Shown: piece after piece, positions 1 through 7,182 of the stretch | How positions within the stretch are numbered: the first letter of the stretch is position 1 | Layout: the number at the start of each line of letters is the position of its first letter | Assembly (NCBI RefSeq): GCF_031180885.1 | Contig: NZ_JAPSLK010000012.1 | Location: 122,440 to 186,439, forward strand | Length of the DNA stretch: 64,000 nt | Source: Saccharothrix sp. | GTDB taxonomy: Bacteria > Actinomycetota > Actinomycetes > Mycobacteriales > Pseudonocardiaceae | Direction: 5' to 3' | Notes under the pieces: model-generated | What the model was told of the DNA's origin: nothing | Database searches by the model: none | What the model saw: only the letters and a program-made list of their open reading frames with translations | Position numbers and translations under genes: made by a program

Positions 1-1109
1 GGGTGGAGCGGTTCGAGCTGCCCGTGCGCATCGCCGCGCAGCTCGCGGTCGAGCCGACCGAGGTGCTGCCGCGCGTCGAGGCGCGCCGGCTGGACCGCTG
101 CGAGCAGGTCGCGGTGGTCGCCGCCCGCCAGGCGTGGGCGGACGCGGGGCTCGGCGAGGACGGTGTCGACCCGGAGCGGCTGGGCGTCGTCGTCGGCACC
201 GGCATCGGCGGCGCGCTGACGCTGCTGAACCAGGACGACCTCATCGAGGAGTCGGGGCTGCGCAAGGTGTCCCCGCTGACCGTGCCCATGCTCATGCCCA
301 ACGGCCCGGCCGCGCACGTCGGCCTGGACCTGAAGGCGCGGGCGGGCGTGCACGCGCCGGTGTCGGCGTGCGCGTCGGGCGCCGAGGCCCTGGCGTGGGC
401 GTGGCGGATGCTGCGCTCCGGCGAGGCCGACGTGGTCGTGGCCGGTGGCGCGGAAGCGTGCATCACGACGATCACCATGGCGGGCTTCATCCAGGCCCGG
501 ACCATGAGCACCCGCAACGACGACCCGACCCGGGCGTCCCGCCCGTTCGACGTCGACCGCGACGGGTTCGTGCTCGGCGAGGGCGCCGGGATCATGGTGC
601 TGGAGCGCGAGGAGTTCGCCCGCGCGCGCGGCGCCCGGATCTACGGCAAGCTCGCGGGCATCGGCACGTCCTCCGACGGCCACCACATCACGGCGGCGGA
701 CCCGGAGGGCATCGGCCAGTCGCGGGCGATCGCGGCGGCCATCCGCACCGCCGGCATCTCCCCGGCCGACGTGGGCCACGTCAACTGCCACGCGACGTCC
801 ACCCCGGTGGGCGACGTGATCGAACCCCAGGCCGTGAAGCGCGCGATCGGCGACCACGCGGTCCTGACCGCGCCGAAGGGCAACCACGGCCACCTCCTCG
901 GCGCGTCCGGCGCGGTGGAGGCGATCACCACCCTGCTCTCCGTGCGCGACGGCATCGTGCCGCCGACGCTGAACCTGGAGAACCAGGACCCCAAGGTGCA
1001 GCTGGAAGTGGTGACGGGCGAGCCGCGCAAGATCGACCTGGTGGCGGCCGTCAACAACTCCTTCGGCTTCGGCGGCCACAACGTGTCCCTCGTGTTCACC
1101 GGCGCCTGA
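1..1109 (+). CDS. fabF: Beta-ketoacyl-ACP synthase II (FabF/KasA type), 5'-truncated by window edge
   Basis: Condensing enzyme that extends acyl-ACP with malonyl-ACP in cytoplasmic type II fatty acid synthesis. The reading frame is open at the window edge; about 40-45 N-terminal residues seem missing against the usual ~415. Counting from the first visible codon (position 3), the thiolase-fold triad is complete: Cys123 in SACASGAEA, His263 in CHATSTPVGD and His295 in KGNHGHLLGA, followed by the glycine-rich NNSFGFGGHN near the C-terminus. A strong hairpin follows the stop. In many actinobacteria fabF is the last gene of a fabD-acpP-fabF group and is followed by a DUF3145 gene; here the DUF3145 gene is 9 kb away. 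Product call certain; KasA versus KasB type not decidable. Confidence 0.96.
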   Translation, partial: VERFELPVRIAAQLAVEPTEVLPRVEARRLDRCEQVAVVAARQAWADAGLGEDGVDPERLGVVVGTGIGGALTLLNQDDLIEESGLRKVSPLTVPMLMPNGPAAHVGLDLKARAGVHAPVSACASGAEALAWAWRMLRSGEADVVVAGGAEACITTITMAGFIQARTMSTRNDDPTRASRPFDVDRDGFVLGEGAGIMVLEREEFARARGARIYGKLAGIGTSSDGHHITAADPEGIGQSRAIAAAIRTAGISPADVGHVNCHATSTPVGDVIEPQAVKRAIGDHAVLTAPKGNHGHLLGASGAVEAITTLLSVRDGIVPPTLNLENQDPKVQLEVVTGEPRKIDLVAAVNNSFGFGGHNVSLVFTGA

Positions 1110-1125
1110 CCAGATCTCACAGCCA

Positions 1126-1161
1126 CGACCCCGCGGCCCGGCCTCGCCGGTCCCGGGGTCG
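1126..1161 (+). terminator. Rho-independent-like hairpin after fabF
   Basis: The 7-nt arm CGACCCC (1126-1132) pairs perfectly with GGGGTCG (1155-1161), and the GC-rich loop can fold further. It starts 17 nt after the fabF stop. There is no U-tract, as is usual in actinomycetes. Confidence 0.6.
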
Positions 1162-1496
1162 TCCGCTGTTGTCGGAGATGGACGCACGCCAGGCGGACCG
1201 CGATCCGGCTGCACGGTCGGGCGGGCGGCCCGGTCGGGCGAGGGCTCGAGCCGGCGCGGGCGGTGCCAACTGGCGCGGGCTGCAGCTTGTGCGCGGTTGG
1301 CTGTGGGTACTTACGCGCGCGGCGCGGTCGGACGGCGTGCGGTTGGCTTTTGCGGCTTTTGCGTTTGTGCAGCTCAAGCGGTGTGCGCGGTCGTCGGTCT
1401 GCGCCGCCAGCGTGGCCTCCGGCCCCCGCTTCGATCATCTCACGAGGTACGGACAATTCGGCCGCGCTGCAGTAGCTCGGTAGGCGGTGAACCGGC
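1162..1496. other. Gene-free stretch with a copy of a dispersed repeat
   Basis: No convincing coding frame. The stretch holds short GC-rich imperfect repeats such as GCGCGGTCGG and GGTTGGCTTTTGCGGC. At 1411-1458 lies a block, from GGCCTCCGGCCCCCG to GGACAATTC, that resembles blocks at about 9731-9780 (inverted), 10188-10235 and 55358-55408. See the dispersed repeat finding. Confidence 0.45.
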
Positions 1497-2111
1497 TCAG
1501 CAAGCCGTGAACTGGGAGCTGGAGCCCTCCGTGCCCAGGTCGACCCGCAGCGAGCCCGCCTCCTCCTGCAACGGGTACACCACGCGCCACCGGATGCAGT
1601 CCGCCTGCAGCTCCGCCGGCGCCTTCGCCACGTCCTGCGTGCTGACGAACGTCATCATGACCCGCAGCCGCCCCGGCATGACCGTCTCCACCCGGTGCAC
1701 CTGGATCGACCCGTCCCTCGAACTCTCGTAGTCCGACTCCCACCGGATCCGGGGCGTCCGGCTCACGCGCTCCGCCGTCACCGTCTTCGCCCACGCGTCG
1801 TAGTCATGATCATTAATTGAGTCGAAGTAGCGCTGGAGGACCTCGCGCACCCGCTGGCCGTCCGGGTGCAGGGCCGCGTCGATGCTGAGTTGGACGCTCG
1901 ACGGACCCGGCTGGGCGCTGCGCGGCACCGAGGACGACGCCGTCGGCACCGCGATCTGGTCGCCCGCCGCCTGCACGGGCCTCCGGTACGCCTCGCGGGC
2001 CAGGACGCCGGCGCCGGCGGTCAGGGCGGCGACCACCAGGACGGTGGGCAGCAGCAACCGGGACGACACGTCCAGAGGGTGCCACATGAGCCCGATCGCG
2101 CGGGCCACCAC
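1497..2111 (-). CDS. Membrane-anchored protein with extracellular NTF2/SnoaL-like region, hypothetical
   Basis: 204 residues. One transmembrane helix lies near residues 19-38 (LLLPTVLVVAALTAGAGVLA), followed by a Ala/Ser/Pro-rich linker and a soluble region from about residue 75 (DGQRVREVLQRYFDSINDHDYDAW). The latter has the opening helix typical of SnoaL/NTF2-like folds, which in actinomycetes often sit outside the membrane on a single anchor. No catalytic motif is visible, so the role is unknown. It is divergent from the lanthipeptide synthetase gene, with a 467-bp shared upstream region. Starts at Met9 are also possible. Confidence 0.7.
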   Translation of the reverse strand: MVARAIGLMWHPLDVSSRLLLPTVLVVAALTAGAGVLAREAYRRPVQAAGDQIAVPTASSSVPRSAQPGPSSVQLSIDAALHPDGQRVREVLQRYFDSINDHDYDAWAKTVTAERVSRTPRIRWESDYESSRDGSIQVHRVETVMPGRLRVMMTFVSTQDVAKAPAELQADCIRWRVVYPLQEEAGSLRVDLGTEGSSSQFTAC

Positions 2112-2578
2112 CCGAACGGAGCAGCGACCCGCCCGACGTCTGGGAGTGGTTCAACCACCGCCGACCACGGTAATTCGGTGAACAAGAATTTCGGCGTGGA
2201 TTTCACACCCTATCGGCCGATTAACCCGCCGGTTGCCGGAGCAATCCACCGCACTATCCCCCGATGGGACCAGCACAGCACTGCCGGTGACCGATCCCGC
2301 AAAACAGCGGATTACCGAGAACCGCCCAGGTAGCGCCCGGGAAATCATTTGAACGAACCAGTGCCGTTTAGCCGCGACACGCCGACGCCACCGCAGGGAC
2401 CAGCGCTAAACCTGGCGTTCGGGTGTTTCCGCGCCGCCAGGGCACACGGATGGTGCGACTCCGACCCATCCCACGCGCTCGAACGGCGGAGCAGCCTCCC
2501 CGGTCTGGCGGATTGGCTCGCGGCGGACCGCCGTGCGGGAATACACCGGTCGAAATAATTTCGGGGAGAGGAATTCCG
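2112..2578. promoter_or_regulatory. Divergent intergenic region upstream of the lanthipeptide synthetase
   Basis: 467 bp between two divergent genes, noticeably less GC-rich than its surroundings (for example 2170-2220). It must hold the promoters for both. No clear -35/-10 pair was recognised. A plausible ribosome-binding site, GGGGAGAGG (2562-2570), sits 8 nt before the GTG at 2579 and fixes the lanKC start. Short frames on the plus strand here lack coding character. Confidence 0.5.
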
Positions 2579-5116
2579 GTGGACCTCCGCTATGAGGCTT
2601 ACTGCTTCGCGGACCGTCTGTTCTACGACGTGCAAAGCCACGCGGAAACCGCCGTCGACGATTTCTCGCAGGTGCTGCCGGCGCTCCCGGACGGGTGGTC
2701 GCAGACCGACCTCACGATCTGGCGCTACCTCCAGCCCGACGGCGCCTCGATCCCTCGCCAGGGCTGGAAGGTCCACGTCTCGGCCACCGTTGAGAACTCC
2801 GGCGAGGTGCTGCTGACCGCCTACGAGTACCTGGTCGCGCGCCGCATCCCCTTCAAGTACCTGCGCACCCAGTCCATCGTCCTGGTCCGCAACTCCAAGT
2901 ACGCCCCGCGCGAGGCCAGCGGCAAGCTCATCACGATCTACCCGGCCGACGAAGCCCAACTCGAGACCACCCTGCGCGAGCTGGACGCCCTGCTGTCCGG
3001 CAAGCCGGGCGCGTACATCCTCAGCGACCTCCGCTACGGCACCGGCCCGCTGTACGTGCGCTACGGCGGGTTCGTCGAGCAGTGGCTCGAACAGGACGGC
3101 CGCCGGGTGCTGGCCATCGAAGGCCCCGACGGCGAACTGGTGCCGGACAAGCGGAAGCCCACGTTCACCGTCCCGGACTGGATCACGCTGCCGTCCTTCC
3201 TGGACGAGCACCTGGCCGCGCGCAAGTCCGGCGACGCCGAGTCGTTCCCGTACGAGGTGACCGGCTCGCTGCACTTCTCCAACGGCGGCGGGGTCTACCG
3301 GGCGACCCGCAAGTCCGACGACACGCCCGTCGTCCTCAAGGAAGCCCGTCCGCACGCCGGGCTGGACCGGGACAACGTCGACGCCGTCACCCGGCTGCGG
3401 CGCGAGCACGACATCCTGGTGCGGCTGCGCGGCGTCCCGGGCGTGCCGGAGGTGTTCGAGCACTTCACCGCGTGGGAGCACGAGTTCCTGGCGATGTCGC
3501 CGGTGCCGGGCCGCCCGATCGGCCAGTGGCTGGGCCGGCACTACCCGCTGACCCACCACGAGACCACGCCCGAGCAGATCGCCGAGTACACCGAACGCGC
3601 GCTCAAGATCGTCGAGAAGGTCGAGGAGATCGTGGCCCGCGTGCACGAGCGCGGTGTCGTGTTCGGCGACCTGCACCCGTTGAACGTGCTGGTGGACGAG
3701 GACGACTCTGCGTCCCTGATCGACTTCGAGCTGGCGTCCCCCCTCGAAGAAGGCCGCAAGCCGACGCTCGGCTCTCCGGGTTTCCAGGCCCCGCCGGACC
3801 GGTCGGGTTTCGAGATCGACGAGTACGCGCTGGCCGCGCTGCGCCTCTACCTGTTCCTGCCGCTCAACGCGGTCGTCGAGCTGGCCCCGGTGAAGCTGCG
3901 CCACCACGTCGACTTCATCCGCCGCCGCTTCGACCTGCCCGACGACTACCGCGCCCGCATCCTCGACGTGCTGACCCCGCGGGTGGGCGCGCCCGCGCCC
4001 GCCTCGACCCCGCTGGACGAGCCCGCGCCGGACTGGAAGGTGGTCCGGAAGTCGATCGCCGCCGCGATCCTGGCCAGTGCCACGCCCGAGCGCGAAGACC
4101 GGCTGTTCCCCGGTGACATCGAGCAGTTCGAGGTCGGCGGTGCCGGCTTTGCCCACGGCGCGGCGGGCGTGCTGCACGCGCTGGACGCGGTGGGCGAGGG
4201 CCGGTTCCCCGAGCACGAGCGGTGGCTGCTCGACAAGATCCGCCGCGACCCGCCCAAGGAGCCCGGCTTCTACACCGGCGCGCACGGCATCGCGCACGTG
4301 CTGGAGAACTTCGGCTACCACGAGGAAGCCGATGAGATCGTGTGCGCGTACCACCGGCTGCTGCCTTCGCTCAAGGACCACGGCCTGAACTCGGGCCTGT
4401 CCGGCATCGGCCTGAACCTGCTGCACTTCGCGTGGACCCGCCGCGACGACGTGTACACCCACCAGGCCGTGGACGTCGGCGCGAAGCTGGTCGGGATGCT
4501 CGCCGACGCCCCGCCGCCCGGCGACAAGGCCAAGGCGGGCCTGCTGCACGGCTGGTCCGGCCCGGCTCTGCTGTTCACCCGGCTGTTCGAGCACACCGGC
4601 GACCGGACGTGGCTGGACCCGGCGGAACGCGCCCTGGAGCGCGACCTCGCCGAGTGCGACAGCGCGCTGGACGGCTCGACCCAGGTCCGCGACGGCAACT
4701 TCCGCACCCTGCCCTACGTCGGCATCGGCAGCGCCGGCATCGCGTTGGCGCTCAACGAGTTCTCGCGAGCGGCACCGGGCGCGCCGTGCGCCGGGCGGCT
4801 GCCGGAACTGGTCGCGAGCCTGACCGGCGAGTTCGTCATCCAGCCCGCGCTCACCCTCGGCCGCGCCGGTCTGCTCGCCTCCCTCGTGCACACCGGCGGT
4901 CCTCAGGAGGCGATCGACACCCACCTGGCCGCGCTGGCCTGGCACGCCGTCCCCTTCCAGGAGGGCACGGCGTTCCCCGGGATCCAGTTGCGCCGGCTGT
5001 CGATGGACCTCGTCACCGGCGGCGCGGGCGTCCTGCTCGCGCTCGCCTGCGCACTGGACGGCGCCCCCGTGCTGCCGTTCCTCAAGGCCCCGGCCCTCGC
5101 GGGCCGGTCGCAGTAA
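2579..5116 (+). CDS. Class III lanthipeptide synthetase (LanKC; RamC/AmfT family)
   Basis: Trifunctional enzyme that phosphorylates Ser/Thr of the precursor, eliminates phosphate and forms thioether rings. GTG at 2579 is preferred because of GGGGAGAGG upstream and gives 845 residues, the usual size. Order: phospho-Ser/Thr lyase (about 1-200, with QGWKVHVSAT and the KYLRT motif); Ser/Thr kinase (about 215-480) with Lys254 in VVLKEA, catalytic loop FGDLHPLN with Asp364 and Asn369, and DFE (382-384) replacing DFG; LanC-like cyclase (about 500-845) with repeated GxxG toroid motifs. The cyclase lacks the WCxG and CHG zinc-ligand cysteines (LLHGWSG instead), which separates class III from class IV LanL. 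The precursor gene starts 32 nt downstream. A shorter start is unlikely. Confidence 0.93.
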   Translation: MDLRYEAYCFADRLFYDVQSHAETAVDDFSQVLPALPDGWSQTDLTIWRYLQPDGASIPRQGWKVHVSATVENSGEVLLTAYEYLVARRIPFKYLRTQSIVLVRNSKYAPREASGKLITIYPADEAQLETTLRELDALLSGKPGAYILSDLRYGTGPLYVRYGGFVEQWLEQDGRRVLAIEGPDGELVPDKRKPTFTVPDWITLPSFLDEHLAARKSGDAESFPYEVTGSLHFSNGGGVYRATRKSDDTPVVLKEARPHAGLDRDNVDAVTRLRREHDILVRLRGVPGVPEVFEHFTAWEHEFLAMSPVPGRPIGQWLGRHYPLTHHETTPEQIAEYTERALKIVEKVEEIVARVHERGVVFGDLHPLNVLVDEDDSASLIDFELASPLEEGRKPTLGSPGFQAPPDRSGFEIDEYALAALRLYLFLPLNAVVELAPVKLRHHVDFIRRRFDLPDDYRARILDVLTPRVGAPAPASTPLDEPAPDWKVVRKSIAAAILASATPEREDRLFPGDIEQFEVGGAGFAHGAAGVLHALDAVGEGRFPEHERWLLDKIRRDPPKEPGFYTGAHGIAHVLENFGYHEEADEIVCAYHRLLPSLKDHGLNSGLSGIGLNLLHFAWTRRDDVYTHQAVDVGAKLVGMLADAPPPGDKAKAGLLHGWSGPALLFTRLFEHTGDRTWLDPAERALERDLAECDSALDGSTQVRDGNFRTLPYVGIGSAGIALALNEFSRAAPGAPCAGRLPELVASLTGEFVIQPALTLGRAGLLASLVHTGGPQEAIDTHLAALAWHAVPFQEGTAFPGIQLRRLSMDLVTGGAGVLLALACALDGAPVLPFLKAPALAGRSQ

Positions 5117-5148
5117 ACCCTTTTGTCCCCCGGAATGAGGAGTTCGAG

Positions 5149-5307
5149 ATGGAGTTCATCCTCGACCTGCAGGACCTGGAGACCCCGGAGGTCCAGGACA
5201 GCGCGATGGCCGGCGGCGGCAGCGGCGGCGGTGGCAGCACGACGGCGTCCAACGCGTCCCTGCTCCTGCCGTGCAGCCACTCCACCGTGAGCCTGCTCGC
5301 CTGCTGA
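5149..5307 (+). CDS. SapB/RamS/AmfS-type class III lanthipeptide precursor
   Basis: 52-residue precursor, ATG preceded by AATGAGGAG. The leader (about 1-21) carries LDLQDLETP, matching the LDLQ-(M/L)-ETP recognition helix of RamS and AmfS. A glycine/serine tract GGGSGGGGS (22-30) follows, then a core from about residue 31, TTASNASLLLPC plus SHSTVSLLAC. The core has two class III ring motifs: Ser34-x2-Ser37-x4-Cys42 and Ser45-x2-Ser48-x3-Cys52, closely paralleling SapB (Ser-x2-Ser-x3-Cys twice). By family knowledge the product is an amphiphilic surfactant peptide with lanthionine or labionin rings that helps aerial hyphae emerge. Ring type and exact leader cleavage site cannot be read from sequence. 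Confidence 0.93.
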   Translation: MEFILDLQDLETPEVQDSAMAGGGSGGGGSTTASNASLLLPCSHSTVSLLAC

Positions 5308-5320
5308 CGCCCGAACCAGG

Positions 5321-5371
5321 TCGGGCACGGGTGAGCGGCGCAGGCGAAGTGCGCCGCTCACCCGTGCCCGA
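5321..5371 (+). terminator. Perfect 21-bp hairpin between precursor and exporter genes
   Basis: Arms 5321-5341 and 5351-5371 are perfectly complementary over 21 bp around a 9-nt loop (5342-5350). It begins 13 nt after the precursor stop. It should act as a terminator or attenuator and as a 3' stabiliser of the precursor mRNA, allowing the precursor to be made in excess over the exporter. The following 218 bp up to 5589 hold no gene. Confidence 0.85.
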
Positions 5372-5589
5372 GGGTAAGGCGCACGGCGAGGCCGCGTCGG
5401 CTTGTCGGGTCGCCTTTCCCGGCGATCACGCTTTTCGATCGGCGGGAAACGCGGCCCGACGAGCCGACCGCCAGGCGGCCTCGCCCCGCGACGCCGAAGG
5501 CGGCGCAATCCAACACGGTCTCCCGGCTCACATCCGGGCGGCCGCGTCGGACCCTCACCCATGATGCGCCTCGTTCAGCTGGAGCGGGA

Positions 5590-7182
5590 ATGTTGTTGCG
5601 ATCAGTCGTCCGCCGGGACCCGAGGTGGTTGCTGCTGGCGCTCAACGCGCTGCTCGCGACCACGGCGGGTCTCCTGCTGCCCGCTGCGCTGGCCCACGCG
5701 GTGGACCTCGCGCTGGGCGGCTGGCTCGACACGGGCGCGGTGTTGTGGCTGGTCGGGCTCGCGGGCGTGGAGGTCGTGGGCGACGCGGTCGGCGTGGTGC
5801 TGGCGGCGGCGATCACCGCGCGTGGCACGGCGTGGCTGAGGGACCGGCTGGCCGGGCACCTGGTCGCGCTGGGCCACCCGGCGCGGTTCGAGCCCGGTGA
5901 CGCGATCAGCCGGCTGACCGGGGACAGCGCCATCGCGGGCGGGTTCGCGGTGCTGCTGGTCAACCTGGGCGTCACGGCGCTGACGGCGGGCGGCGCGGTG
6001 GTGGCGCTGGCGCTGCTGGACTGGCGGCTGGCGGTGGTGTTCCTGCTGAGCGTGCCGCTGGCGACGCTGCTGGTGCGGTCGCACCTAATGCTGACCGCCG
6101 AGGACGTGACGGCGTACCAAGAGGTGTCCGGCGAGTTGTCCGCGCGGCTGGTGGACGCGGTCGGCGGGCTGCGCACGATCGCGGCGTCCGGGCGCGCCGA
6201 GCAGGAGGCGCAACGCGTGCTGCGGCCCCTCCCCCGGCTCGCGGCGGCTGGCGTGGGCATGTGGCGGACGCAGGCGAAGATGATCTGGCGGGCCGGTCTG
6301 CTGCTGCCCGCCGTGGAACTCGCCGTGCTGACCGCGGCCGGGTTCGGCGTGGTCGCGGGCCGGTTGAGCGTGGGCGACGTGCTGGCGGCCCTGGGGTACG
6401 CGGGGCTGGGCATGACCGTGGTCGGGCAGGCGACCGTGCTGACGGCTGTGCAGCGGGCGCGGGCGTCGGCGGCGCGGATCGACGAGGTCCTGCGGACCGA
6501 GCCGGAACCTGTTGTGACACACGGGTTTTCGTCGCCCGGTGTAGTGGAGCTGCGGGGCGTTTCGGTGGGTGACGCGCTGCGGGACGTGGATCTGGTGGTG
6601 CCCGCCGGGACGTTCCTGGCCGTGGTGGGCAGGTCCGGTGCGGGGAAGTCGGCGCTGGCGGCGGTGCTCGGCGGGTTGACCGCGCCGTCCTCGGGGCGGG
6701 TGCTGCGCGGCGGGTCGGTCGGGTACGCGTTCGAACGGCCGGCGCTGCTGGGGTCGACCGTGGCGGACGCCGTGTCCTACGGCGCTTCGCTGGAGCGGGA
6801 CGAGGTCGTGGCGGCGTGCCGGGCCGCGCAGGTGCACGACGTGGTGGTCCGCCTCCCGCACGGCTACGACACACCGCTTGTGGAGACCCCGTTGTCGGGT
6901 GGTGAGGCGCAGCGGTTGGGCTTGGCGCGGGCCGTCGCGCGCGATCCCCGCGTGCTGGTGCTGGACGACGCCACGGCGAGCTTGGACACCGTCACCGAGT
7001 CCACTGTGGAGCGTGCGCTGGCGTCCGCTTTGCCAGGCCGCACAAGGGTTGTCGTGACGCACCGGGTCGCGACCGCGCGGCGGGCCGATCTCGTGGTGTG
7101 GCTGGAAGACGGTCGGGCCCGAGCGGTGGGCCCGCACGAAGTGCTGTGGGACGACGCGGAGTACCGGGCGGTGTTCGGCTGA
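5590..7182 (+). CDS. Half-size ABC exporter, subunit 1 (RamA/AmfA-like), degenerate catalytic site
   Basis: 530-residue transmembrane-ATPase fusion for export of the modified peptide. Residues 1-300 hold about six membrane helices; the ATPase half has Walker A GRSGAGKS (347-354), signature LSGGE (435-439), Walker B ending LDD (458-460) and an H-loop in VVTHRV. Asp460 stands where the catalytic glutamate is normally found, as in the degenerate subunit of heterodimeric exporters. There is no N-terminal C39 peptidase domain, so it cannot cut the leader. ATG 5590 follows GGAGCGG. It overlaps the next gene by one nucleotide (TGATG), indicating translational coupling and a heterodimer. Confidence 0.9.
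   Translation: MLLRSVVRRDPRWLLLALNALLATTAGLLLPAALAHAVDLALGGWLDTGAVLWLVGLAGVEVVGDAVGVVLAAAITARGTAWLRDRLAGHLVALGHPARFEPGDAISRLTGDSAIAGGFAVLLVNLGVTALTAGGAVVALALLDWRLAVVFLLSVPLATLLVRSHLMLTAEDVTAYQEVSGELSARLVDAVGGLRTIAASGRAEQEAQRVLRPLPRLAAAGVGMWRTQAKMIWRAGLLLPAVELAVLTAAGFGVVAGRLSVGDVLAALGYAGLGMTVVGQATVLTAVQRARASAARIDEVLRTEPEPVVTHGFSSPGVVELRGVSVGDALRDVDLVVPAGTFLAVVGRSGAGKSALAAVLGGLTAPSSGRVLRGGSVGYAFERPALLGSTVADAVSYGASLERDEVVAACRAAQVHDVVVRLPHGYDTPLVETPLSGGEAQRLGLARAVARDPRVLVLDDATASLDTVTESTVERALASALPGRTRVVVTHRVATARRADLVVWLEDGRARAVGPHEVLWDDAEYRAVFG

Noticed and set aside
2345..4945. 866-residue open frame on the minus strand opposite the lanthipeptide synthetase
   Set aside because: It is a high-GC antisense shadow: low-complexity Arg/Gln/Val-rich sequence, no motif, and the plus strand carries a clear LanKC.
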